Shown here piece after piece: positions 1 to 14,317 of a stretch of DNA of 64,000 nt (positions are counted from its first letter, which is position 1; each line of letters begins with the position of its first letter). Source of the stretch: Seriola aureovittata. Taxonomy: Eukaryota; Chordata; Actinopteri; Carangiformes; Carangidae. Below the pieces are notes generated by a model. It made no database searches and had not been told where the DNA came from. It saw only the letters and a list, made by a program, of their open reading frames with translations. The DNA lies in NCBI RefSeq assembly GCF_021018895.1, contig NC_079369.1:9809694-9873693 (forward strand), given 5' to 3'. Both the position numbers and the translations under genes were made by a program.

Positions 1-3000
1 CATGATCCATGACGGTACACAACCAAAAGGCACTACTATTGAGCTCTAACAACCAGGGAAATTTTTAAGACTCTAGAAGGGAGTCTAAAAAGGTCCATGA
101 CCTAAGACAGAAATCCCACGGCTCCTCTGCTGCATGAACCAGTTTTGCATCCCCCCTCCCCCCTCCCCCCTCACGAACATTGACAGAGACACCCGAACAC
201 ACACACACCCTAGCTTTATCTCTCCCATGTATTAGTAAACTGATCTGGCTCAGCAGAGAGGTTAAACTGATTAAGGTTTTGGATGGGACACAATTATGAC
301 ACAATCTCTATGCAATGTATAACCAGCCGCAGCCCTGGGTCTTCAGGTTTCCGATACCAGAGCGTGATTAAATGTTGAGGAAATGGGGAAACTCAAAATA
401 TTGCATTCCAGACAAATGCAATTAGAGTGTATCACTTGTAGTAAATCCTACATGCTTTGATACCTGGTTATGAAGTTGAAAGGAAGGTAGCTATTTGACC
501 TTTTATAGCTGGAGTCCAACGTAGCGTTTTCAAGAAATGCTTCACTGCTTATATCGTAACACTCATATTGACTGTTAGCTGTACGTCTGAAATACCAACC
601 AGAACAGAGAGGAAAAAAAAGTCCAGCCATCCAAATACGCCATGACGGGCAGGTACTTGTTGTCATCCCAGCCGTGGATATTTTAAACCATGGGCGATGA
701 ATTCAAACATGTCAGATCAGTTATTTCAATGAAAGCTGCTGCCTCCTGTTTCCTTCTATGCGTGCACATTATGCGCATGTCCTCTGGCTCTTCCCCAACA
801 CAATGATCCCAGCTGAATCTACTAGGCTAAAAGTTAATGAGCAAACATTTTGTGTTGCATCAAACCAGACCTGCAGTATTAGGCAACTTTTGGTACAAGT
901 GGCATGTCCTGAGAAATTATTATGCATACTTTACCGTTCTGTACTAACAGGAAATGATACAAAGTGTGCACGACTGGAGATCCATCAAAACTGTATCCTT
1001 GAAATGGCTCTGGCAATTTCTACTTTGGACACTTGACAAAGAGAAAGCTCCCAACATTTAACACTTTACTCAGCTGTGAACAAAGTTCCTCAGTTTCTAT
1101 TGTGCACAGCTTCGGAGGCACGGTTTTCCATGAACACCACGCTCAGTCAAGTGAATTTATCATGCATACTGATCCTAATTTTGTCACTTGTCCAGTTGAA
1201 ACATACCAAAATCCTGTTGAATTTAATATGTAATTAGGACACGCTGACATGCTGATGTGTATCTTAAAGACTGAGAAAGAAAAATCAACTGAAACTTTAA
1301 CACAGCTAAAAATGGTTTTAAATCATGAAATAAAATAAATACTTAAACTTGTTTATTTTTCTTTTCTTTTTACATTTGCCTTCCAGACAAGGCCACTTTT
1401 TAATACATGCAAATACTTTTACCAGTCTACTGTTTGAAACGCCATTAAAGACAGACCTCAACCTATGTAGCCATCGAGATAAAATATATTTTAATTAAAG
1501 TCTAAATATATTTATAAGTAATTGGATTTAAAAGCAGGACAACCTTTAAAGGAAGTCCTTGAATCAAACTTTGGCAGAATGTGTAACATAAATATTTAAT
1601 ATGTATACAACATGGAACAGCCCACCAGTTTATGGTTTGTATCAAAAGAACAATTAATAATCAATGAACAGCTGTGTGTGTAATGCCAATGATGAAATAA
1701 ATGGAGCGATATATCAGTTGTTACTTGCAACAGAGTGTTTCAGTGTCTCTGACACTGAGGCGTGTGTTGTGGTTGTGTAGATGCAGGAAGTGTTGAGTAT
1801 ATCAAAGCAGTCCTTAATTCAGATCTAAATGATAGATAGTGGGAGAGAACAGGGGAGTAAAGTTGGGGTGATGTTGGGGGGTTGTGGGGTACTGGATTAC
1901 ATTACTATAAAAGATTGACTGGAAAACCTTTTGGGCCTGACAAGAAGTTGGCCTGGGCTGCTCAACAAGGAAAACAAGCAAGATCCATCCATCCAGGGCT
2001 TTCATTCGTATGCCAAAACATCAGTCGCAGAGCCCCTCCGCCAGCTGTTTCATCATACCAGTATCACATATGGACAGTGTTGTGTTACTATTAGCATGAC
2101 GACTGCACTGCCAAGCAGCGCAGCAGACCTGACAGGAAGACAGAGGATAACCACAGGATGGGATTATGGGTTTGTAGAAAGAAATTAGACTATCAAGCTA
2201 CCTGATGAACTCATTTGCCTTGGGAATGACTGACAAAGCAAATTCTGAAAATGATTTAATGGGGAGCAGAGGCACGGGACCCTCCCAAAAAGTGTTATAT
2301 GTTGATCTCCACCAGGTCCTTATTCGGGCCTGATAAGGTCTTTGCATTTGTGCCAATTTAACAGACTTTAGGAGCTCTGTTTCCTAAGCATGCAGTTACT
2401 CTTGACATGCTGAATCAATGCCTCTTCTCGCCTATTGACCCTTATTACTGTAAATGAGCTATATACAGACCTCTCCTCTCCCAGTACACTGGAGTGAATG
2501 TGTGTGTATGTGTGTCCAGCCTGAGTGTGGATCAGCAGTTGGCCTTGCTGATGCACAATATTTTGTGTTGGTGGTTTGGTTTCCTTGCATGACTTCATTG
2601 CTTGGGTCAGTTTGAATGTCTGCATGTTGTTGCTGCTGGGTGCAAAAATATAATAAATAAAATGCTTGTGAGGATCATCTGAAAGTGAACTGAGCTGCAG
2701 CGCAGGTAGTTTTGGGAGCCAGTGGTTCAGAAGCTAGACTCAGAAATCGTGGCCTCTAAACTGTCCAAACAGGCCGGAGCGTCAGAGGCCCATACGGGTA
2801 CAAACACATTAATATCAACGTCACTCGCCGCCCGCACCCTGTGCCCAGACAGCTCCAGTTTCAGGCGACATTCAGAGGAAAAGTCAGGTCATGTGCTGAA
2901 CCTCAGTTTTAATTAGCTAATGGCACTCCCTGTTTCATCTCCTGCATCTGAGCTGATTGCTCACAAAAGACTCCATTTACCCCTGAAAATACACGCCATC

Positions 3001-5502
3001 TTGGCACTGGCTGGCGCTCAACGTCTCAGCGTCTGCTGCCGAGGGATTTTGCCACTCTCTTCCAAAAATCAGTCTAGTAAATCTAAATATATATGTTTGC
3101 TGGTTTCACACCAGTGGAAAAAGAGGAAATTCCATGATCTACGCTTTTTTTCCAGCAGGCCTCAACATCCAACTTTCCTTCAACAAGTGGTTTGACTGAG
3201 TGTGTCAGTGAGTGAGTGTGTGTGTGTTTTGGTGTTTGTCTGTACGTGTGCACATGTCTATGTGTTTGGACGGGGCCCCATTAAGCAGCTAATGCTGGCT
3301 GAGTTTTATCATTGTGAAATGGGCGGGTGGCTCTCTGTGCTCCAAGACAACATGAAACTAAAATATGTGAATTTACCCTTTTATGGAGGAATTTTGTTTT
3401 GTTTTTAAATAATTTGTCAATTACATCACCTTAGTGTTATGAATTCTGGGACAAAAAATAATAATGTAATACTGTAAATTACTATGGGCATGCTGCACAA
3501 TGAAAACATGTTTATCTCTCTACTTAATGACATATAAATCACCACAGGGATTGCTTTACTTTACTCACACGGAACGTAATAAGCATGCTTTAATAAATTT
3601 GACCAGGTGCCAGGTGCAAAAATAAAATTTTAATTGAAGCCTTGATATTATATCCAAGCCAAAACTGTCATAATAAAACATTACCTTTGCCATTTACAGC
3701 ACATAATGCTCCCCAACTTGTGCTTTAGTTGGGATTTCTAAAAATACTGATTTTCCGAAAGATTCTTACTATGAAATTTTGCATATAAATACAGTGGCAT
3801 AACAAAACCACTGAATCATTTTTCATGCCTCAAACCACTGACTGCACACTTCATCCCACAACAACGTAACCTCCTCTAATACCATTTAAAGCGTACTTTT
3901 GTTCTGAAAGTCTTACTTTACGGGTGAGTTTTTCTCCAACATCTGACCAAAACTGCTACTGCCAAACAAACTAAATAAAGTGCACAATGCTGTACTCCTG
4001 CCTGAAGACAGTCTATGCCATGTAAACCGTCTGTCCTTTCCACACAGACAGCCGCGATGGTTTGGGAGGATATTTTCTGACCTTCATGGCTCACAGTGCA
4101 GCCTTCAGACACTTCAAATCCGCTGGGCCAGGCTCTGACAAAGCAGAACAATATCAAAGTCTAGGACCATGTCAGGGCTACTCCTGCTGGATATATTTTT
4201 AATATTTATGCAGACACAGGGAAAAAATGTAATAAACTAAAACAACAAGTGAATTAGGCATGAAACACAACAGGATATTGCAGAGAGATTATGTTGTTTC
4301 CTTTTCACCCGTGTGTCCATCATAGCTTGCCTGCCCCTACACAACAGCCCAGGGCCCGCTTTAATTGGAGGGGAGAGGAAACTAAACATATTTTCTAAAA
4401 GGCAGCAGAACTTTTAAGAGCCACAATATATGGAAGGAAGTGACTTTTTTTTTTTCTTTAACGAAGAAGTTCTGAAAATATTAGCCAGGTACTGAACGTG
4501 ACAGGCCCATGCAGGGGTCAGGGTACAACTTATGCGTTGTGATAATGACTTTTTCCTGCCAAGACGCAGCATGAAGCAAATGCTGTGCAGCTGTACAGTA
4601 AATACATCTCTCTCTCTCTCTCTCTCTCACATATATATATATATATATATATACATGGAGAGAAAGACAGAGAGAAAGAGATATGTGTTATGTTTGGATG
4701 TGAGGAGAAGCCTGCTTCATAAGTGCCCGCTGGAATCTGCTGCTGGAAAGATAATAAAGGGATTAGCTCTGGTTTTTCTAGGGCATTTGGTCCTAAAACA
4801 GAATGTCTCATCTGTTTCCTCTATATGAATTGCTGAAATTCTTGAATGCCTTTGTCTATTGCATGAACACAACAAACACAAGAGGTATCAGTGCTACTGG
4901 CCAAAAAGCACACAAGGTCAGACAAAAAAAAAAAAAAAGGAAAAGGACTCAACTAAAATACATGAGCATGCACGCTCTTTCAGATACACACAGAGACACT
5001 AGGTTCCCTATAAGTACAGAGTACTTAGTTAAATCCGTATAGACTACATACAAACACAAACACACTTACAAACACACACAGGGAGCGTGTTTATTTTCTC
5101 TGGCCCTCCAGGTTTATCTGCTGAAGTCTCAGATCAACATACATTCAATCCCTGCTGATTAGATGTGTTGATTCAAGCTTGAAAACATTTCACATTTCTG
5201 TTTATGTTCTGTCGGAAAAGCGCGAGTGTTACAACCAAACATACTGTACATGGAATCAATACTTCCTATTGTGAGAGTCAATGGAAACAATATCCCCATT
5301 TTCACATTGCTGCATGGCTGCAAATATGTATGTGTGTGTGTGGTTGCGTGTGTGTATGTGTGTGTGTGCTTGAAATAAGGGTGATCATAAGGTTAGGGTG
5401 TGTAGCAGAGTTTCACAGTGCCTCATGTCCGCAGACAGAGTCCAGTGTTTCATCCACACTGAGCTGAATTGTTCTAGCGCTCACATATGGCAAACATCTC
5501 CA

Positions 5503-5545
<43 letters not shown>

Positions 5546-7107
5546 TCACAGTGATACATTTATGCATAAACCTATACGCATACAAACATGTGCCAACCAA
5601 ATGTAGTTGCAGTCCTAAATGGTGTAAAGACACAACCGCACAATGCTCCAAAGAGCAACAACAACAACAACAAGTCGAATGAGCCTTTAATGCAACACAA
5701 CTGAAGCAGAATTAGCAGTTGAGGCACGTACAATGCAGCAAATTACTTCCAAATTTTTAGTTCACGCTGAGTCAAGGAAGCAGAAATGCTAATACCCTGG
5801 AGTGACGCAAAGCAAGAGAACAGCAGCAACAGTTGAGTTAGTGTCTTTTTGGCTTCACTTGGCGTTCAGCTCAGATGTGCATTAACAACTTTCAGAATCA
5901 TTCAGAGCCACCATGAATTTCTTAGTCAACACAACACAAAAGTGCCATAAAATACAACTTCCTATTAAAAGATGCTCGCTTCAGCTAATTTTACAAGCCA
6001 CTGTTATACAAGTTATTTAGAAAAATAAACAAGACGTGAAAAAAAAAAAAAAGAATCAGGTCTTGAGATAAAGCAGGTGTTGTAACAATATTGCAGACTC
6101 AGTTTTTTCAATAATTAGGATTTGGATGGGTTCCTGAACTTGAAGAGGACCACTTCTGACAGGGGCTTTGGGTGAAGCCGTGAATTGAGCAAGACTAGCG
6201 AATGTTACCGACCATCCCTCTGCGGCTCCCTTCTCCAGACTACTACATTTCTCCTCATGTTTGGCTTGGATATGGAGCCAATTCACTTAATACTTGTGGG
6301 ACAGCTAAACATTTAAAGCTCCCATTTAAATGGATCAAGTGTAGGCATTGTTTGGTTATGTTAACCATATGTGTTGGCTTTTCATGATCTGAATCCCTTC
6401 TCAAAAAACAGAGTGCTCGTGAAAATAAACATGGCTTTGCCCTACACAAATTGTGGACTAATTGTGTATTTGGACTAAATCATTCTTAAGGTTGGAGGGC
6501 TTTTTCCATTTGCTAAGGGACGCGGGGAATGACAGCTTGACATTGATTAGTGTGTTGACTTGTGGAATTGGAGCCTTACCTGTAAAGAATACAACCACAA
6601 ATCTATTTATACTACCGAGGTAGTGCTTCCCTTACAGCAGCTCACATCTTCAGTGAAGAAAAAAACAACTTTTTTTACATGCTCCACTAAAAATACAGGA
6701 ATTACAATCATAACTGTTTCTCAACCAAAACAAAATAAAAGTTTCTGTTGAAAAGTAATCAGCAATGAAGCAAGTCCAGGCTGGCTTTTGGACACAGTGT
6801 ACATGTATCTTGTGGAGGAAAAATCATCTACAGGGACTGTATTACTTTGTGAAATATGTTCTTGTGTTTAATTCAAACAAAAAAACATTTTTAACAGATG
6901 ATTGTAATTATGGGACAAAATACACTCATGATAAGCCAATAAATACAACCTAATACTTTCAAAAAGAGAGAAAAATTAGTAAAAGTAAGAAGGCGAACTA
7001 TGAGGGGATTTTCAGCAATACTGAATGTATGTGTTGTGAATAGAACTGACCACTAATGTCTGTTTTTCTGGGGCTGGTAAATGTTTTAGTGGTTTGTGAT
7101 GACTCAC
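1..7107 (-). other. glis1: glis1 intron 3 (partial), no exon recognised
   Basis: This stretch lies 3' of the last visible glis1 exon on the minus strand. It begins at that exon's donor (GTGAGT on the minus strand, 7102-7107). I looked for the exon that should finish zinc finger 3 (FEGC then SRLENLKIHLRSH-like residues) and did not find it, so the remaining exons should lie left of position 1. Contents are intronic: a CT tract running into an AT tract (about 4606-4653), a CA tract (5503-5543), poly-A runs and short TG tracts. The small open frames here have no family resemblance. Confidence 0.7.
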
Positions 7108-8665
7108 CATACATTTGTTAGGTTTCTCTCCGGAGTGGACCCTCATGTGAATGAGCAGCTTGTAGCGCGCGTTGAAGGGCTTGTAGCGGCGAATGCAGCC
7201 GGCCCAGAAACAGGTGAAGTCCTCACCTTTGCGCTGGTCGATGTGGACTTTCTCAATATGCCTCACAAGCTCCTCCTGCTGCTCATACGCAGCACTGCAA
7301 TCAATCCAGCGACAGACCTGCTTATCACCCAGTGCTCCTCCAACAGCTTCTTCCTGCTCGGGGGCTGTGTGGGACCCAGGAGGGCCTCCAGAGGTCTGTT
7401 TGTGTCCCAGGGAAGAGGCTGGTGCTGTTTGCTGGCTCTGGTGGTGCAGCAGGCCCCCAGGGCTGGGCCCCACGTATTGGTGGAGGTGGTAGGGCGGAGG
7501 CATGGCAGGTCGAGGGGGGTGGTGAGGGTGACGAAGGTGCCCACTGCGACCACTCAAGTGATGGTGATGATGATGATGGTAGTGGTGCTGATAGAGTTCG
7601 TCTTCACTGGGAGAGAAGTCATCGAGGGGCTCCTGCTTGAGGGCAGCCCCCGATCTTTGGCCCCTGTCCAGGAGAGCCCCAGCATCAGGCCCCGAATGCA
7701 GCGTCCCAGACATTAGCGCCCCACTCATCAGTAGCCCCAACCCGTCCGAGCCTCCTCCTCCCCCTCCTCCTCCTCCTCCCCCCACTCCTCCCCCGGCTGT
7801 TCCTCCAGCCCCACGCCCCTGCAGCATGGAGCCCTGCTCCTCACACAGCCCCTGACCCTGCTCCGGCTCCACTGATGACACTGAAGAGGAGGACGAGGAG
7901 GAGGAAAGGGACAGCAGGCAGGTGGCAGGTGAGGACAGCTGACAGCTCTCCTGTACCGTGGCTTGCTGGGGGCTGCCGTGAGGTGGGGGCCTTTGGAGGG
8001 TTTCCCGCGAGCAGGAGTTAGAGGGTGGGGACGTAGAAGAGGAGGAGGAAGAGGAGGAGAAGCCGGCACTGCTGGTGTGGCTGGGTGAGAGGTTAGTGCG
8101 GAACCCGTTGACGCAGGCCACCATCGACATCTGGGAGGAGGAGCAGATGATGGCGGTGATATTGATCTCCTCGGAAGCAGCGCCAGTAGCTGATGGGGAA
8201 CCTGTGGCAGCAATGCTGCCGGTGCCAGCAGCGGCGGAGGACTGCGAGGCCAGGGACAGGCAGCGTTTCTTCAGACTGCTAGCACTGAGCAGCCGCGCTG
8301 AATGATGGGAGCCAGTTGGGGACAAAGCCAGCGGGGAGGAGCCATCTTCATTATTAAACGGTTGCACTGCGTCCCTTGACACAGCGCGACCTACACCGCC
8401 CGCTGTACATACGCCACTACCGCTGCTAATGTGCGGAGCTCCAACTGTCTCGTCCCTTCGCACCCCCAAAACGTGGCCCGCTCTACAGTTCTGAAACCCG
8501 GCCTGAGATGTGCTATGGACCCCAGACCCTGTGCTGGAGGTCTTATAGCCCATTGAGTTCTCCTGTTTGATTATGTAAGGCAGAGAGGAGCGAGTCCCGC
8601 TGGCACTGCCGCAGCCCAGGCCAGAGGAGGCCCCCAACAGGGTCCTCTGGAAGGCAGAGGAGGAT
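7108..8665 (-). CDS. glis1: glis1 coding exon with low-complexity region and zinc fingers 1-2
   Basis: This 1558 nt exon is the largest coding piece in the window. On the minus strand the acceptor is a pyrimidine-rich tract ending TTACAG at 8666, and the donor is ATG followed by GTGAGT at 7107. The frame starts by completing an Arg codon left by the previous exon, then runs open for 519 codons. Notable stretches are several Ser runs (7880-7912 and 8030-8065), an 11-residue Gly run (about 7751-7800), a His-rich tract (7558-7590), and a KQEPLDDF motif resembling a SUMO site. The final 69 codons hold fingers 1 and 2 and the SGEKPNKC linker into finger 3. Frames reading the other way across this exon are shadows of its GC-rich composition. 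Confidence 0.95.
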
Positions 8666-11600
8666 CTGTAAGGAGAAAAACACAGAGAGAGGAATATGAG
8701 CGCTTTTAGCTCACAGACTGATGACAGATACAGTCTAGTTCATCCTTCCCACCAGCAGCACCGTCAGAGTTTACCCATTTCTCCCTCCTCCTCCAATCTT
8801 TCACTCAGTTCAAATAACATTCATGCCATCCTAAATGAGTCCCACTGACCTAAAATATTTCATTCCTCGTAAGGGGCCATATGGAACAAACATTAACATT
8901 GGGCAGACCGTGTTATGGATTCGGTGACATAAGGTGATGTTGGACACCAGGTAACATCCACTGCTGGTGATCCAAAACGTTTTTATGAATAAATGAAACA
9001 GGATCTTTTAGTAGTGAGAGGATATGAATGGGCATTTATGACTAAGAATAGAGAGGGGGAGGGATAGATGGCTACCGAGACAGAGAGGCCACTGGCTAGT
9101 GTGTCCATCTGACGGGCTTTGATGACACAAAGGGGTTAAACCCAACCCAACATTGGGGATAAATAGGGAGTCACCTGTTTTGGTGGCATAATTGCAGTCT
9201 ATGAAGGGTCACCGTTTACAATACTGTGTATTATGGTGGGAATCTTTTCCCTGCTGAATGGGGAACCCAGGTCAGATTTCTCCATGCGTTGCTGTGATCT
9301 CCTACATAATCATTCCTGTCAGTTGGCTCATTATGGATTTTGTCCAAAGCCCCTGAGTGATGTGAGAAGAGCTCTCTTTTCTCCGGGGCTGTCTCATGAA
9401 GGAATCGTCTTTGTCCCTTCCCCTGAGCACGTCGGGGGAAAAACGGAGCTAACGCTAACTTGGGCTGGAGAAAGCCACTGGCAGACCCCCCCCCCCCCCC
9501 TTCTATTCAGGAACACCATTTCCTGTTTGGCTGTGGGGAAAATATTGAGAGACAATATGAGAGGAGCGAATGTTTGTCCAGACGCACTTTCAGTTGGATG
9601 ACTGAGGATCGAGGGAAAGAAAAGAGAAGGGGAAAGAAGACCCCACAACACAGAAATACACTGGGAATTCTTTCTGACTTGACCAACAGTAGTCAAAGAT
9701 TTCACAACAGAGGAATCGCATTAGTTTAACATAAACGCTGTACTTTGGACCCCATCCAGTGTGTTTTATGGGACTGGGTAAAGCTTTCAAGCTACATACA
9801 GTATGTGTACATCTGATTCACAATAGCACAGATAATGAAAAACACATTGTAGCTTCATAATGTTAGTAATACTATACCAAACAGGAGACATTCAAAACTG
9901 AAACAGGGACAGAAATAACAGTGACACTTTACCTGTGGTCTTGGTGAGGGCCGTCCTGCAGGAGGAGGTCGGGGGTAGGTCTGTCGCAGTGGAGGCTCTG
10001 GAGGTAGAGCCCCCCTGAATGACCCCCCACCGGCAGTGGCAGGCTCTGCCCACATCGCATCAGGGTGCCCTCAGCGTCACCCAGCTCGGCGTCTACATCT
10101 TTCTCTGAGCAGTAGGCACCATTCACTGGAAAAGGACCAGAAGAGTGTTAGCAAACTGGCCACATTACAAAGGATCAGAATGTAATTGATATAGTATTTG
10201 CAAAGGAGAACGGTGCATCCTTGATATGTGCCCATATCAGTATTGCTTTAGCTAGCAGAGCTGTGACCCAGTGTCACTTTCAAATTAAAAGCTGGCTAAG
10301 CAAATTGCACTCAGTGATCTACTGACAGCCTTGGAAGAATAATCAGTTTACAATGGGATCCATGACATCAGTGACATGTTGAAATCCTATTAGATTAGAA
10401 ATATTCTCTTGAGGAATAATTGTTGGCTGCCACAACTGTAGTATCCAGTGATATATGGAGAGCTCTTTGGCAAAGTCTGATTGGTGACAGCAAGAATAAC
10501 GCTGGAGAGATTTATTGCTAAATATTATTGCTGGAGTAGTGAAGGAACTTTAAAAAAAAAAAAAAAAAAAAGGCGATGTGTCCATTTTGGAAAAATAAAC
10601 TTACTCAAATAAATATGTCAGGGAGGACCAGCCATTAAAAGTGTAACCATTGTATTAAACAAGAAATTAAATGACATACTTCCCCTTTAAATTTACCACC
10701 ATTTGCTTTCATTTTATGTCATCAATCATTTTGGGAAAACAATGCAGTGACCTCATGAATTGATTTAATTCATTTCTCATTTTATTTACTTAATTAGCAA
10801 GTTACTAATTGATGGGGGGAAAATCAGCAGTTGAAGGGTGGTGTAAACTTGCTTTAGATTCTTGATGATGTTTCACCTCTCACTCAAAAGGCTTCTTCAG
10901 TAAGTTAAGGTTGGATGTAGATCCATGTACTGAGGTGGAGGAATTTTTCTTTTTCTATCAACTATATTGTGTTTTACTCTTTATGGCACCAAGCATATTA
11001 TTTAAACTTTACTTGTTTTCAAGCTGAATTTTTATCATTCCAATCTGAATATTTAATTAGAAATAGACGCTTTATGAATGTGACCAAAAATATAACAAAA
11101 GTAGGAAGGAGAAAGATGAAAGGGAGAGACGAGAGGTCTCGTGTATGAGGAAATATTTGTGAAGGGAAAGCCGATATCCCCACACACGCATGTGTAGGTG
11201 GCCACGCGCCCCCTGTTCCAACTTTCCTAACTCAATTTCTCAAATTCAATTTTCTCCTAACGATGTTATTGACAATGTTATCACACACCATGAGCTATTA
11301 TTAATAAACTCACCCAAACACCATGTATGTGAGGGAGAACACAGAAAGGTACCCGCAAAGAAAATTAACTAGATGTGAAAATAGTCAGAGAAACTTTCAG
11401 CAAATATAAGGATTTGGGCTAAAGATGAAAAAGCAAAAAAGCAAAAAAGATTAACAAAGGAGAAAGAAAGATATTACAACATGAGTAACAGATGGAGAGG
11501 GAGGATAAACAGGACAAGCAGGAAAGGAAGTGTTTTGGAATATAGGAAAAAGGTTACAAGAATGAACAAAAGACAAGAGAAAACAAGGGAACTTTGTGAG

Positions 11601-14245
11601 CCATGTTATCCTCAGCTTAAGGAACATCTATTCACATATCCCTCCTACAGCTGATGTATCCACAGCCTCCTCTGCATGTGTTGTGTTGCGGGTCACAGCG
11701 GAAACACAAAGTAGAGAAAAGGCAAAGCGAGCAATGCAAACAGTCCAGTATCGCCAGGGGACCCAAAGGAACTACGCTGGTTTCACTCAAAGCCGTTAAC
11801 AGGAGGCAAGATGTCTATCAACTCTGGTCTGTTCTCAAGCAATACAAATTGTTTTGTTTATCAAATTCTGGATTGTTCTGGGGGGTTTTTTTTGCTTGTT
11901 TGTTTGTTTGATTCCCTTTTTCACAATTTGCTGGCTGGGCATCGCCACCAATTAGCATTTACAACTATGTTTCTGTATGAAGGTTTCAAGGCCCCCTGAT
12001 GTGGAGCCAAGTGTTTCCCTGCCTTAAGTCAGGAGTAATTCAATCAGGATGGCCAGAAGTGACATGAAGATGACTTCACATCATCAGAGATCTCTTAATT
12101 AGGCCTTGACTGCCCATGTGCATGCACACAAAAGCACAAACAACCAAATAAAAACACTGTCATCATAAAGCACAGGATGGACTGGCAGTCGGTCAATGAA
12201 ACCTTGAATGAATGCACATGCTTTCTCTCACACACATATCAGAGTCACCACCATATCAAACGCAGACCCACACCAAGCAGCCCGCTAAATCAAACTCAAA
12301 TTATGAGAAAATGCTCTTAAAAAGCGTATTGCTCTGTTCCACAGCACAGACTGTACAGGGTGGATTTTTGCCAGGAAAAGTTCACCATGTAAATGAGTAA
12401 AAAACACAGAGAGAAGAGAGAGATGATCCCAGAAGTCTGATTACCTGTCTGCAAAAGCTTTGACTGAAACAAGCTCTTAAAGCAACCATTGTTGTTTTTT
12501 TGCTTTTTAAATATCCACTTCAAATATCTAAATGTGTCTTCACTGCCAGAAATGATTGAATGGGGTTTGCCCTGAGCTTGGTTTTATAGAAAACTACACC
12601 TAGTATTAGGGCTCGCTATCAAAACTCGTCCAAACTGAGTCCAAACAACCAATTAAAAAACTGTCAGCTACTGAAAGCTGGCAGCAAAAACCTGGTCAGA
12701 TTTACAATCTTGCAGAAGTTTAAAAAGGGTTTATTGAAAAACATGTTTATATTTCACAGATATGGTATTTATGAAAGTCAAAAGTTGTATCAGCATTAGT
12801 ATCAGAAAGTTTCTACTTAGCATCATTACTATTACCAACATACATGTGCTCTTAGTGAACATGAGAAGAGGGGAGAGGGGATTTTGATTAATTTTGGGGC
12901 CATGAGTAGGTTTGGAAATGTGACAGCCATGCTCTGAATTGTGCAAGACTTGCACACACACACTTGACATTTCAAATTTTTTGGCCACTTGGAGGCAGAA
13001 GAAGCATTGCTGACATATCATTACCTGTTAAATTGATATTGGAAACTTGTAACCAAAACATTTGCCTATTTACACATCCAGCAGACACGTAGTAAATTTA
13101 GTATTCAGAGTCATGTTAGTGTCCACCTTATGACTGGTGAGTCCAATCTTTATTTCTTCTTTAGCTCTGTTTTACTCTCCACCAGTTCCTAGGGGAAATA
13201 TCTGGCTCCTTTTAATGATCCACTTTGTTCACAAGCTAGTTGCTAACTTTGTCTGCTGCCGTTTGAAGTTGGACAGGTGGTGTATAGTTTTTTTTCTAGA
13301 ATATTTTTCTGCTTTCTGTCGAAATCCTCTTTAGAACGGAGGTGAACTGTCACCTGCGAGCACCTCCTTTAACATACAAATAGCTGTGATCCACTGTTAA
13401 TGTAGAAAATATTTGGATTAGCTGCTTTAAACACAATCTTGCCCTGTCTGCCTAAGTCACAAACCAGGAGCAGAACAGATAGAATAGCTCTCTGTGCGAA
13501 ACAGGCGAAACAACCTACAGCAGCTTTAAAGTTCCATTTGTTTGTAAGATGTTTTTTTTTTTTTTCTTGTTATGTTCTTTCAGGGGAACTTACGAATACA
13601 TCTGGATTTCTAACCTCCTGCCAGCATCTGACTTTCACATGTGTTTTAACTGCATCTAGGAGTTTGCGTGACAATTTGTGGCAGAATCATCAACTAGTCA
13701 GGAGACATTGAGTGTCACTGAAATCCTTCTTGCGTGGCTTTAATTTACTTGTTCCAATACAAACAGGTAGGAGCACTTCCAAAAAAGGGCTAAAAGAAAA
13801 AAAACAAAAAAAAAGACCCTCCTGCCTGAGCTCAAGTGTCCAACATTCATGATGTATGAACGTGTTGCGAAAGTTTAAGTGGACTGAAGTGTCTCCATCA
13901 GAGACACCTTCTGAATGTCTCTAGGACATTAAAATCACAGTGTTAAATGAGTGTTAAAGGTCTTGATCCCCCCTGCTGCAGAAAGTTAGCACTCTGGTGA
14001 TTTAGAGCTTTACTACATTAACAGAATCAGTCATGCTCGCGTTGGGGAAACAGGCTCCTCAACATATGGTGGCTTGGATGGGACCCAACAGTAAATTCAG
14101 TTTATATTGAACGTGCCATGGTAATTCAGCGTTGAACATTTCATTGTGTGTTAAAGCCTTGTTTGATCAGGAGGTGGAAGCCAGAGAGAGCATCAGGGAC
14201 TGAGGTGAAATGTAAAACATCCAGCAGCAGTGACAAGAGGTGAGA

Positions 14246-14317
<72 letters not shown>

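Noticed and set aside
4530..4828. Frames of about 95 codons over the CT/AT microsatellite
   Set aside because: Repeats such as YIYIYIY and SLSLSLS come from dinucleotide tracts.
7728..8213. Second minus-strand frame of 161 codons, Pro-rich
   Set aside because: It overlaps the glis1 frame in another phase; its Pro/Arg-rich composition follows from the same GC-rich DNA.
7096..8305. Plus-strand open frames of up to 206 codons across the glis1 exon
   Set aside because: They are antisense shadows of the GC-rich glis1 exon; the minus strand carries the zinc-finger frame and splice sites.
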